From Bacteroides_E sp964528875 (GTDB lineage: Bacteria > Bacteroidota > Bacteroidia > Bacteroidales > Bacteroidaceae), in assembly GCA_964528875.1 (NCBI GenBank), contig CAZGUI010000002.1, positions 1-64,000 of the forward strand: DNA of 64,000 nucleotides, written 5' to 3'. The notes beneath the pieces were generated by a model. It did not search any database, was not told the origin of the DNA, and was given only the letters and a program-made list of their open reading frames with translations. Shown one piece after another: positions 36,201 through 45,369 of the stretch. Position 1 is the first letter of the stretch, and each line of letters starts with the position of its first letter. The position numbers and the translations under genes are program-made.

Positions 36201-37631
36201 TTAAATTTCTTCGTTTTGTTTAACTTGCACCCCTTGACGCTTCATCTCACCCCACTCAAAATTTTGTTTGAATAAGAAATCAACATATCCTTTTACATTA
36301 AAAAAGATGATGAAAGGATGATAGATGAGTAATTCCACTAATGAGCACAAAAATAGCACAACATACTCCCTGTATTTTTTATAAAGTTTGTTTATTACCA
36401 TATCGTATATTACTGTTATTGCCGATACCATTATGAAAAAGAGAGAAACAAATAAAAGAAGGACATATGCTGTTTCAAAATTTACTTTATTAGTAAATAA
36501 AAAATAAATAGTCATTGCTATACCCGAGAATTCAACCAATGGAGCTAACAATTCAAAAACGAACAAATACGGTAACATTACTAAACCTTCTTTCCCATAA
36601 TGGCGATTGAATAATAATTTTCGATGCACTATAAAGAACTGCAATAATCCCCGTCCCCATCGTGTTCTTTGCTTGTTTAACACAAAAAGATTAGGAGGTC
36701 CTTCTGTCCAACACCCTGTTACAGGTACGTGAGGAATTTTATAAGGCTTATTGAAGTTTTTCATATAAGTAATCATACGTATCAGCATATCCATATCTTC
36801 AGCATGCGATAATGAGTCGTAGCCACCGGCTGCAATAACTACCGATTTATCAAATAACCCAATACCACCTGATACATTTGGCATAAGTCCCATGGCCGAC
36901 CACCCCATTTTACTCACCAAATAGGATCTGAGGTATTCTAATTCTTGGAATCGGGGAATAATCCCCCTGGGTGGTCTGACTCGGGTAATGACACCATCCT
37001 CATTGACTTCACAACTATTCACCATACGCATGGTTATACCCACGGCAATAACCTGTACAGAAGAATTAAGTACAGGTTCAATCATTTTTAATAATGCATT
37101 TCGAGATAAAATGCAATCCACATCTGTACAAACAAAATAATCATGCTTTGCCACATTAACTCCGGCATTACTCGCATCAGCTTTGGTTCCTCCATTCACT
37201 TTATTCACGACCGTTAAACTGTTGTACTGAGGATTTGTGGATTTATAAAGTCCTTTAAATGGCTTGCATTGCACCTTTTCTATATATACATAAGGAGTTT
37301 CGATTAACTGAAACTCATCAATAAGAAGATCTAAGGTTTTATCTGTGCTACCATCATTCACAATTACAACCTCAAAATTAGGGTAGTCTATTGTTAAAAG
37401 AGAGCGGACATTTGTAATTATTGTCTTCTCTTCATTATAAGCTGGTGCCACGATAGAAATACCTGGAGCATAAGGTGATTTTTTTAATATTTCATCTTCT
37501 TTCTTAGTGTACTGCCATTTGTATTTCCAAGCTTTAATCATACTCAATAAAAGAAGCACAGAGATGACTACAATAAAAGCTATACCATAAAAGAAGACTA
37601 GATATTGATAGAAATAAATTAGAGTTTTCAT
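36201..37631 (-). CDS. Processive GT2 polysaccharide synthase
   Basis: A 476-residue membrane glycosyltransferase family 2 enzyme. It has an N-terminal membrane helix (about 8-32), then the GT-A core: 'APAYNEEKTI', 'VNDGSTD' (91-97), 'KADASNAG' (150-157), the metal-binding DVD at 170-172, and 'AEDMDM' as catalytic base region. QxxRW-type 'QRTRWGRG' marks a processive synthase like PgaC, BcsA or hyaluronan synthase. Three or four further membrane helices follow. It lies 12 bp from the TPR channel gene and 10 bp from the HEAT gene. Confidence 0.9.
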   Translation of the reverse strand: MKTLIYFYQYLVFFYGIAFIVVISVLLLLSMIKAWKYKWQYTKKEDEILKKSPYAPGISIVAPAYNEEKTIITNVRSLLTIDYPNFEVVIVNDGSTDKTLDLLIDEFQLIETPYVYIEKVQCKPFKGLYKSTNPQYNSLTVVNKVNGGTKADASNAGVNVAKHDYFVCTDVDCILSRNALLKMIEPVLNSSVQVIAVGITMRMVNSCEVNEDGVITRVRPPRGIIPRFQELEYLRSYLVSKMGWSAMGLMPNVSGGIGLFDKSVVIAAGGYDSLSHAEDMDMLIRMITYMKNFNKPYKIPHVPVTGCWTEGPPNLFVLNKQRTRWGRGLLQFFIVHRKLLFNRHYGKEGLVMLPYLFVFELLAPLVEFSGIAMTIYFLFTNKVNFETAYVLLLFVSLFFIMVSAITVIYDMVINKLYKKYREYVVLFLCSLVELLIYHPFIIFFNVKGYVDFLFKQNFEWGEMKRQGVQVKQNEEI

Positions 37632-37641
37632 ATTACTCTTT

Positions 37642-38796
37642 CTAATTAATGGATAAAAGTGGATTACTCACATGTTCAAAAAGTAAGAGAGACTCCTCTT
37701 CTTTTTCATACTTTCTTTGTAACGCATCAAAATACTCTCTCCCTTCTCTACCGTAATTAAAAATTGAGGACAACACTAATATTTTTCTCTCATTATCAAC
37801 TGCATGTTTAAATGCTTCAATTAAGAAGGGAAGAGCTCGTTTGGTATTCAGTTTACTTACGGCATCAATTATAGCTTTTTGCACATGTTGATGTTGCATA
37901 GGATAAAGTTTTATTAATTCAGGTTCAATCTCTTTATACTGCATTCTACTTAATGCACTAATACAATGGTTTAGAAGTAAAGAGTCTGTTTTAGAATCTT
38001 TAATCAATTGAGTCAAAGTGGGAATATTATCTTTCTGATTAAAAAAAGCTATTTCATCAACTAAAAAGCACTGAAATTTCAAATCCTCAGAACGTAAGAT
38101 TAAACTCGCTAAATTTGGTAAACTTCTTTTATTCGACTGCCTTTCTAAAATGTGATGAAGTTCTATTTTATCCCAATCATTTAAGTTTTCATCAAATCCT
38201 TCTTCTAAAAACTTGTATGGATTACTGTGTGTAAAATTGAGAAAACTTGAGCGAGATCTTTTTCTCAAAAAAACATTTCGATTATAAGTTAAATCCGTAA
38301 GTACAGCCCCCGACACTCTTATATTTAAGTTATCAAGCCTTAAAAGAGAGTTGCGTTTCTGCATAGCACTACCATGTTTAAGCTTCTTTTCCCAAAACTG
38401 ACGGATTCGCAAGAAATCCAATAGTGTCATATTGTTCTCATAATTGACATATATATTTTCATTTTCCTTACATATTGAAGAAATCAATTTGGAAAATCGC
38501 TGCATGGTCACAGCACTCATTTTTTTCAATTTCTGAGGTAATAATTCATCGTAATCTTCCGGAAGTAGCATTTTTCTAGAAGTCAGAATCATTTCAAGCG
38601 TACTTTTGTATTTTCTTTCTATCTCTTCATCAATATTTTTAATTCGACTTTCTCTTCTTATACGCCTAATATATACATATGCACATATAAGGTATAAGGG
38701 AACAAAAACACTCAAAGAAACAATTGATACTCTTATAATAAAGGGCATTCCCAAAAAAGAGTAATAGATATAGTATAAATAATATTCTATTCCCAT
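37642..38796 (-). CDS. Membrane-anchored HEAT-repeat protein
   Basis: A 384-residue protein with one N-terminal membrane helix (about 18-42, 'FIIRVSIVSLSVFVPLYLI'), a basic linker, and a helical-repeat domain. The C-terminal half has clear HEAT/PBS-lyase-like repeats ('SLLLNHCISALSRMQYKEIE', 'VQKAIIDAVSKLNTKRALPF'). It is the first gene of the leftward cluster. In similar loci such proteins likely act as cytoplasmic scaffolds or assembly factors for the synthase; the actual partner is unknown. Confidence 0.75.
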   Translation of the reverse strand: MGIEYYLYYIYYSFLGMPFIIRVSIVSLSVFVPLYLICAYVYIRRIRRESRIKNIDEEIERKYKSTLEMILTSRKMLLPEDYDELLPQKLKKMSAVTMQRFSKLISSICKENENIYVNYENNMTLLDFLRIRQFWEKKLKHGSAMQKRNSLLRLDNLNIRVSGAVLTDLTYNRNVFLRKRSRSSFLNFTHSNPYKFLEEGFDENLNDWDKIELHHILERQSNKRSLPNLASLILRSEDLKFQCFLVDEIAFFNQKDNIPTLTQLIKDSKTDSLLLNHCISALSRMQYKEIEPELIKLYPMQHQHVQKAIIDAVSKLNTKRALPFLIEAFKHAVDNERKILVLSSIFNYGREGREYFDALQRKYEKEEESLLLFEHVSNPLLSIN

Positions 38797-39150
38797 GTTT
38801 ATTGTATTATTTTTTTTATAAATCGTATATAATTTGCTCGCGAATGAATTTATTCATAAAGAACCTACTATGATTAGAAAAGTACCACCCATATTTAACT
38901 TGGCTATTTACTTCTACACAGTTATTGAAGAGGTTCTTTTTACAAGTTGTAATAAAGAAAACAAGACTTTTACTAATATCTTTTTTCCTTTAGACAAACA
39001 GTTATCAGTATGAAATCATTTAAAATATTTCATAACACTAATTTATAGAAACTCCCACACATGCAGAGTTTCAATCTTACAAATTAAAAAGTCAAACTTA
39101 CAAAAGTTAAAATTAAGATTGCTTTTCATCACTTTTAATTACAGTTTGTG
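38797..39150. other. Intergenic, A+T-rich
   Basis: A 354-bp A+T-rich gap between two leftward genes. It must hold the promoter of the polysaccharide cluster, but I see no clear TAnnTTTG box on the minus strand, no RNA gene and no strong hairpin. Confidence 0.4.
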
Positions 39151-40245
39151 TTAATTCCCTTCTTTATTGCGATATTTTGCCGGAGTAGTTCCTACATGTT
39201 TTTCAAACGCACGGCGGAAAGTTGAAAGCGAGTTAAACCCAGATTGCTCACTAACATTGGCTAGTTGACTCTCCGGATCGGACAATAACAGTTGACAGGC
39301 ATATCGAATACGAAATCCATTAATATAATCGTAAAAAGTAGTATTAAGTCTATTGTTTAAGTACTCTGAAAGATAGGTTCTGTTAGTTCCTAGAGCAGTA
39401 GCTAATTCTTGCAAGGTCAACGAATGGTTTAACCAGGGATGATATTCATCAATATAGATTTGTAACTTTTGACCTAAAAGATCAATAGTCGTCTCAAGGG
39501 GGACATCATTATCAATTTCAGATTTAGTAAGTTCTTCAGTTTTGGGATATTTTCTTTCAAACAACTCGTCTGCACTAACTACAGTAATATGTTTTACCGA
39601 ATAATGGTATATAAAAATCCACATAGAGATAACAAATAGATAATAAATAGGATAAATCCATTCATTTCCAAACCCAGCAACAAATGCCCATAGAATGTAC
39701 CACAAAGAAAAAACATAAGTTATAACACGCACCCAACCTACTGTTTTATTGTCTATATTCGAAAATCGCTTCTTCAGGAAACGGTCATAATATCCAGCAA
39801 TAAATACATTAAAAATGAATATTACCACAGCTACCAATAACGTATAAATCAGAGACAGTATAAAAACAAGTTTACTCTGCGTAAAAACATGAATAAGAGC
39901 AAAAAGCATAATAGGAAAGAGTAACAATAGTACTCTTCGCCAATTGATAAGATCGGGAATTATCACTTTGAGAAGATATGATCCAACTAGAGGCACAAGC
40001 AGAAGATCAGTTAACACCTTAAAATCTCCATACAAGTAACTCTGTTCCAAAGAATCAAACATCCGACCAAAAGCACCAAGAAGAAATACTAGCATAATAA
40101 TAAGCATCCAAAAAAGATGGTTTAAAATCGCATTTTTTTTCCGCTTCGGATGAAGGCTCACACACATCACGACAAAAAGCATCAATTGTGCACCACGCAT
40201 TAAATTAAGAATGTTTTCCGAAAGAAAGTCTAACGACTGATCCAT
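39151..40245 (-). CDS. Membrane-anchored AraC-type regulator (complete HTH pair)
   Basis: A 364-residue protein: seven or so transmembrane helices over residues 15-225, then a cytoplasmic AraC-type domain (about 262-364). Both HTH motifs look complete; the second reads 'LANVSEQSGFNSLSTFRRAF' followed by 'EKHVGTTPAKYRNK'. It is divergent from the four-gene array starting at 40548 and shares its plan but not the array's 'EKFxxxHYIIPLL' membrane signature. It probably senses a membrane or extracellular signal and may control the array through the repeats in the shared upstream region. Confidence 0.82.
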   Translation of the reverse strand: MDQSLDFLSENILNLMRGAQLMLFVVMCVSLHPKRKKNAILNHLFWMLIIMLVFLLGAFGRMFDSLEQSYLYGDFKVLTDLLLVPLVGSYLLKVIIPDLINWRRVLLLLFPIMLFALIHVFTQSKLVFILSLIYTLLVAVVIFIFNVFIAGYYDRFLKKRFSNIDNKTVGWVRVITYVFSLWYILWAFVAGFGNEWIYPIYYLFVISMWIFIYHYSVKHITVVSADELFERKYPKTEELTKSEIDNDVPLETTIDLLGQKLQIYIDEYHPWLNHSLTLQELATALGTNRTYLSEYLNNRLNTTFYDYINGFRIRYACQLLLSDPESQLANVSEQSGFNSLSTFRRAFEKHVGTTPAKYRNKEGN

Positions 40246-40364
40246 AGATTACCTCTCCTATTATTTACTTATAATCTTATTATATTCTTTTTTCTACCTT
40301 AGATAATAAGTAAAACTACAAACAATCACTTAAAGACATCTGACATATTCGCAAAACATAAGGG

Positions 40365-40478
40365 CAAAATCGTAATCGATTATTATTATTATTAGGTCAA
40401 ATCGTAATTACTTTATAAAATCGTAAATCAAAACAGCCCCAAATGAGCCAAATTGTAATTGTCATATAAAATCGTACA
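40365..40478. promoter_or_regulatory. Direct-repeat operator-like region (AAATCGTAAT x5)
   Basis: Five copies of an AAAT[CT]GTAAT-like motif occur at 40365-40376, 40398-40408, 40417-40427, 40449-40460 and 40468-40478. The last four form two modules with sites 19 bp apart inside each module, and the modules are exactly 51 bp apart. An (ATT)5 microsatellite (40379-40394) lies between site 1 and site 2. The region is between the divergent AraC-type genes, so it is a good operator candidate. Confidence 0.6.
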
Positions 40479-40547
40479 AATCAACATTCCACAATTTAAA
40501 ACCCTATTTATGTATGGTTGTATCCGGAAAAATCTTTATTTTGGAGT

Positions 40548-41789
40548 ATGATGGAAACAAGTATAATATTCAATATACTAGGTAGTTTGATTCCCACAAT
40601 TTCTGCTTTATTATGGGCTGCTATAATGGCTTTGGCCTTAAAGGACAGTATGACACAGAAAGAGAAAGAAATCAAATATATTATATTTTGTTTGTTTACT
40701 GGGGAAGCACTAGGATGGATAGCTATCGTGGCCTATACCTATTGCCCAATAGCTTTTGTATATATGAATACAGTAGCCTATTTTTCTTATCTCATGAGGC
40801 ATGTATTATTCTATCGATTCATTATCGCAATAACCGAAAAGCCAAAAGAGAAATTTTCGATCATGCATTATATCATCCCACTATTAATTTGTGGCACAAT
40901 GGTTATATGGTCGTATGCTGTACCCATAGATATACGATTAAAACTCGTTGAGGGTCATGGAAGTATAGTTGCGGATTATTACTACTACTCTCAGATGTTT
41001 CTTTTCAAGCCATATATGAACTTCATTTATAGTGTGGTTTATCTATTGTTAATTATTATCCGTTTATGGCGCTATTATACCACTTATGGAAAAAGTCACG
41101 AAACAATAGGTCGACCAGCTCCTTGGATTACACTACTTTTGTCTTGCGCAGTGGCTTATTTTATTTTTGCTTTTTCAGCCCTCTTCGTCGCACGCAATCT
41201 TGTATTTTCTTCGTTAGCCACAATAATTTCTACCATAATACTGCTAATAGTCTATATGATACTTGGCTACAATATCATTCGCCGCAATTTTATGCTCTAC
41301 ATTCCTATTCCCGCCAGAGCCTCCATAGAAGAAGGGAAGAAAACCTATACTGATAAGATTCCTTTAGAAGAAAGATCGAGAACTAAACGCACATACAAAA
41401 GGCGCACAAAAATGACACATACTGCTGATGGAAAAATCATATACAAAAGATTAACACAAAAAAAGTTTGAAAACTATTTCCGAAAAAATAAACCTTGGCT
41501 TAATCCTCAGCTCAAAATAACCGATCTCCTAGAGCCATTAGAGACCAACCGAACCATACTTTCAAAATACATCAATCAAACCTATGGCATGAATTTCAAT
41601 CGATACATCAATCGGTTACGTTTGGAGGAAGTAAAACGACTACGCCAACTACCCAATTATGCAGAGTTAAGTATAACTGAAGTAGCTTTTCAAGCAGGTT
41701 TTGCCAACCAGCGCAATTACAATAGGGCACTGATAGCAGAAGAAGCTTTAGAGAAGTCTATCACCAAACAAAGAAAACCGGAAGAATGA
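40548..41789 (+). CDS. Membrane AraC-like protein, array member A
   Basis: A 413-residue protein with about seven transmembrane helices (residues 5-240), a very basic linker ('KRTYKRRTK'), and an AraC-like domain. The first HTH is well formed ('ITDLLEPLETNRTILSKYIN', then QTYGMNFNRYINRLRL). The second stops soon after 'VAFQAGFANQRNYNRA' and lacks the usual FKxxxGxTPxxYR end. It shares 'KEKFSIMHYIIPLL' with the other array members. ATG 40548 is used; a TTG ten codons earlier is less likely. It overlaps the next gene by ATGA. Confidence 0.8.
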   Translation: MMETSIIFNILGSLIPTISALLWAAIMALALKDSMTQKEKEIKYIIFCLFTGEALGWIAIVAYTYCPIAFVYMNTVAYFSYLMRHVLFYRFIIAITEKPKEKFSIMHYIIPLLICGTMVIWSYAVPIDIRLKLVEGHGSIVADYYYYSQMFLFKPYMNFIYSVVYLLLIIIRLWRYYTTYGKSHETIGRPAPWITLLLSCAVAYFIFAFSALFVARNLVFSSLATIISTIILLIVYMILGYNIIRRNFMLYIPIPARASIEEGKKTYTDKIPLEERSRTKRTYKRRTKMTHTADGKIIYKRLTQKKFENYFRKNKPWLNPQLKITDLLEPLETNRTILSKYINQTYGMNFNRYINRLRLEEVKRLRQLPNYAELSITEVAFQAGFANQRNYNRALIAEEALEKSITKQRKPEE

Positions 41790-42925
41790 ATACCCTAGAT
41801 ACATCAACATTAATAAGTGTTTTGGGATATGCAATCCCATTCATATCGGGCATACTATGTATGGTGGTTATTTTTATATTTTTAATTCAATATTACCATC
41901 AGTCCTTAGAACGCAAACTAGCTTTATTGTTAATTGCCGAACTAACAGTATGTGTGTTTTGCTGGGTAAGTATGATTTCTTATATTCTCTATCCCGATGT
42001 ATATATTCGAATTCTACCCCTATTTTACCTCTGTATTCTTTATGCGCAAGTAACTACTTTTCATTTTGTGTTTACTCTGACACGGACAGGCAAGCGAGAA
42101 AAATTCAATACTATACACTACATAATACCACTTATTCTCTCATTAATCTCGCTCATATTAGTTTTACTAACACCCGAATCCGTCCGATTGGATGTTGTAA
42201 GAAATCGGGAGATATTTCCGGAAGGGTACAAAGTTTATGCTTTTGTTGCTACATCTATACCTAAAATGTTTTTGATTTATAGTCTGCTCTACTCAATACT
42301 GGGATTAAGACGTATTTTTAAATTCAAAAAAGCACTGGAGGACTATTCTGCCGATGAAGGAAACTCATCAGTCAGGTGGTTACAATTACTAATGTATGTT
42401 ACACTAGCAAGCGTTCCTCTTTCTATGACTCCTATACTATTAGGGATGAATTTCTTTTTCACTTCAGCAATAACACTTCTTCCAAGTTTCATAATTGTGA
42501 TGAAGGATATACTGTTAACCTACAACACGGTAGCCAATAATTATGTAATTATTGAGCCCCTAGAAGAAGAAAAAACTTGGAAAGAAACCGCAGAAAAAGG
42601 CAGCCGCCCTGATAAAAAGCACTTTGAGGCCTATATTCGCAAAGCAAAGCCTTACCTCAACGCACAATTACATATTAGTGATTTAGCGATTGAATTAAAA
42701 ACTAATCGCACCTATCTTTCTGGATTCATTAATCAGGAATATGGCATGAATTTCAGTCGCTATATTAATCGTCTGCGTTTAAGAGAAGTGGAAAAATTAC
42801 GAATAAACCCTGCCTGTGCAAATATGAATGGCATGGAACTAGTACAGAAAGCGGGGTTTACCAACTTTCAAGGATATCTAAGGGCTAAAAGGCAGCAAGA
42901 TAAAGAAACAACACTAATCAATTAA
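41786..42925 (+). CDS. Membrane AraC-like protein, array member B
   Basis: A 379-residue protein of the same plan: about seven membrane helices to residue 240, then one good HTH ('ISDLAIELKTNRTYLSGFIN' plus QEYGMNFSRYINRLRL) and a shortened second one ('MELVQKAGFTNFQGYLRAKR'). The cytoplasmic loop 'EDYSADEGNSSVRWLQ' and the end of the membrane part, 'VANNYVIIEP', are shared closely with member B' (44106). It is translationally coupled to member A through ATGA. Confidence 0.8.
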   Translation: MNTLDTSTLISVLGYAIPFISGILCMVVIFIFLIQYYHQSLERKLALLLIAELTVCVFCWVSMISYILYPDVYIRILPLFYLCILYAQVTTFHFVFTLTRTGKREKFNTIHYIIPLILSLISLILVLLTPESVRLDVVRNREIFPEGYKVYAFVATSIPKMFLIYSLLYSILGLRRIFKFKKALEDYSADEGNSSVRWLQLLMYVTLASVPLSMTPILLGMNFFFTSAITLLPSFIIVMKDILLTYNTVANNYVIIEPLEEEKTWKETAEKGSRPDKKHFEAYIRKAKPYLNAQLHISDLAIELKTNRTYLSGFINQEYGMNFSRYINRLRLREVEKLRINPACANMNGMELVQKAGFTNFQGYLRAKRQQDKETTLIN

Positions 42926-42939
42926 AAGAAACACCCAAG

Positions 42940-44109
42940 ATGGTCAACTTAAAGACATATTCAGAGATTGTGTTAGCATTACTTCCGGCTTATTCTGCAC
43001 TAGCTTGTACCACTCTACTCTTCACCTCAAAAAGAGATAGTCTGACAGCAGAAGAGCTAAAAGTTAAGTCTGTCACAATTCGCTATATGATTGCATCTTT
43101 TCTTATGTGGGTCTTTATCTTCGTATACGGATATAGTCCAGAGATATTCATTTATATTGGTGCATTTGCTATCCTAACCTTCTTATTGATTCCTGTCTTA
43201 TTTTTTCGAATCATTCGACTCTTAACTAAAATAGATGATAAAGAAAAATTTAGCCTCTTTCATTATCTAATACCAATATTGATAGCTGGTACTGTATGGA
43301 TATGGTCATTCTTTGTGCCACTAGGCATACAGGTTGACATTATCCGAGGACTTGGCTCCATTATTCCTAAAGGATATGAAACTTATGCTCGTTTTTATCT
43401 TTCAGCCTCTTTATTTAGAGCTATTGTTAGCATAATATATAACACATTGACCATTCTTACATTGTATCGCTATTTCCAGAAAACATTCCTAACGGAAAAG
43501 ACTGAAAGTAAACCTGCTAGTTGGATTATCTTATTGATTTCCGTCTCACTTATTCTATTAATCAATGCGTTTGTTGCCTACTTAGTCCCACATTTCCAAG
43601 CCTATACTTCTCCTTGGCTTATTCTTTCAGCATTTCTTATTATGATTCAACAGATTGTGCTAACCTCGCATATTATTCAACGTAAGTATATGCTTTATCT
43701 TATCAATATTCCATATACAGAAGTGAAGACTGCGGAACAGGGGGAGGGAAAGACTTTTCGTTTTCATCAAGGTAAAATTAATCGTAAAATATTAGAGACG
43801 TATTTTCGTTACAAAAAGCCCTACCTTAATAAGAACTGTAAAATAAGCGATTTGGTGGATGCCTTAGATGTAAATCGAACGGTTATATCTGCCTTTATCA
43901 ATCAAACTTATGGTATTAACTTCAACCGTTATTTAAACCACTGGAGGCTAAAAGAACTTAAACGATTACAACAGCTACCTTCAAACAGAAATGAAAACTC
44001 ACACACTCTATTACAAAAAGCAGGTTTTTCCAACAATAAACACTATCAACGCACAATCAAAGCAGAAGGTAAATCCACTAACTATAGTCAAAATAAACCC
44101 ACACTATGA
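42940..44109 (+). CDS. Membrane AraC-like protein, array member A'
   Basis: A 389-residue protein, a paralogue of member A: shared 'KEKFSLFHYLIPIL', 'SKPASWIILL' (A has RPAPWITLL), 'IIQRKYMLYLINIP' (A has IIRRNFMLYIPIP), and HTH 'INQTYGINFNRYLN' plus 'LKRLQQLPS'. The second HTH is shortened ('LLQKAGFSNNKHYQRT'). It begins 14 bp after member B and overlaps member B' by ATGA, repeating the A-B arrangement. Confidence 0.8.
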   Translation: MVNLKTYSEIVLALLPAYSALACTTLLFTSKRDSLTAEELKVKSVTIRYMIASFLMWVFIFVYGYSPEIFIYIGAFAILTFLLIPVLFFRIIRLLTKIDDKEKFSLFHYLIPILIAGTVWIWSFFVPLGIQVDIIRGLGSIIPKGYETYARFYLSASLFRAIVSIIYNTLTILTLYRYFQKTFLTEKTESKPASWIILLISVSLILLINAFVAYLVPHFQAYTSPWLILSAFLIMIQQIVLTSHIIQRKYMLYLINIPYTEVKTAEQGEGKTFRFHQGKINRKILETYFRYKKPYLNKNCKISDLVDALDVNRTVISAFINQTYGINFNRYLNHWRLKELKRLQQLPSNRNENSHTLLQKAGFSNNKHYQRTIKAEGKSTNYSQNKPTL

Positions 44110-45221
44110 TAAGCAAGGAATTAATTAACACATTGGGCTTTACTGCACCTATTATTAGTTCATTGGTCAGCATGGTTCTTGTATGGAAAGGAGTTCGAGA
44201 GACAAAGAATTCCTCTCAACGTAATCTACATTACCATATGATTGCTACATACCTCGTTGCTGCCCTATGTTGGTTTGGGCTTGTTTTATATATTGCTAAT
44301 GAAAAGATATTTATTTATTACCATACACTGTTTCTACTCACACTAATGCTCGATCAAGTATTGATTTATAAATTTGTTTTTGACATAACAAGTAGTCTAA
44401 AATCAGAAAAGTTTTCTTGCTTACATTATATAATTCCACTGTTAATTGTAATTGTAGTAGGGATATTTACTCTAAAAACTCCATTTTTAGAACAATATAT
44501 GGCTATCTATGGGGAGGTAAAAACAAACGGAGCAAAAACATTTAAGACAATTTATTCAATAACATATTTTACTTTTATTATTTATAATATTATGTATCCA
44601 TTATTAGGTCTGTTGCACATAGGTAGGTACAGACGTGAGGTCGTGGATTATTCAGCCGATACACAACGTAGTTCAATGAATTGGCTCTATGTGATGCTCA
44701 TATTAACCATTATTACTGTACCATTTCCTCTAAGTGGTTTATTGACAGGAACAAACGCATTTACCAGTCTATGGTTCACCCTATCAGGAGCACTACCCAC
44801 TTTCGTAGTCTATCTAGTCATTTGCTACAACTTATTATCTAACAACTATGTAACCATCGAGCCTGACTCTCCAGAAGAATCAGTAAAGAAAAACAGTATA
44901 GATAAAAAGAAATTTGAGAGATATATGCGTGAAAAGAAACCTTACCTAAATCCCCAGTTACGCATAAACGACCTAGCTGCTGATATGCATACGAATCGCA
45001 CTTACCTCTCAACCTTTATCAATCAAGAGTATGGTATGAACTTCAACCGTTTTATCAACATCTACCGATTGAATGAACTTGACGAGTTATTGAAATCAGC
45101 AGCCGCAAAGGAAAGAACTAATATGGAATTATTAATGATGGTCGGATTTAACTCTTATAATAGTTATATTCGAGTAAAAACCGCAGAAAATCGTTTAGGC
45201 ATATTGAAAGAATTTGAGTAA
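44106..45221 (+). CDS. Membrane AraC-like protein, array member B'
   Basis: A 371-residue protein, a paralogue of member B: 'VDYSADTQRSSMNWLY', 'LSNNYVTIEP' and HTH 'LAADMHTNRTYLSTFIN' plus QEYGMNFNRFIN. The second HTH is shortened ('ELLMMVGFNSYNSYIRVK'). The membrane part has about seven helices with 'SEKFSCLHYIIPLL'. It is the last gene of the array; no clear terminator hairpin was seen in the 148 bp before the convergent DUF3667 gene. Confidence 0.8.
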   Translation: MISKELINTLGFTAPIISSLVSMVLVWKGVRETKNSSQRNLHYHMIATYLVAALCWFGLVLYIANEKIFIYYHTLFLLTLMLDQVLIYKFVFDITSSLKSEKFSCLHYIIPLLIVIVVGIFTLKTPFLEQYMAIYGEVKTNGAKTFKTIYSITYFTFIIYNIMYPLLGLLHIGRYRREVVDYSADTQRSSMNWLYVMLILTIITVPFPLSGLLTGTNAFTSLWFTLSGALPTFVVYLVICYNLLSNNYVTIEPDSPEESVKKNSIDKKKFERYMREKKPYLNPQLRINDLAADMHTNRTYLSTFINQEYGMNFNRFINIYRLNELDELLKSAAAKERTNMELLMMVGFNSYNSYIRVKTAENRLGILKEFE

Positions 45222-45369
45222 GTACATCAATCGCACGATTATCTATTTCATTTCAATACTATTTATCGCTACTACTCAAATATTAGACAACTCAAATTGT
45301 ATCGAAGCATACACTATTAAAGATAATATCTTCGTAAATTTTTAAGCACAAGAGATTTGCTTCACTCAA

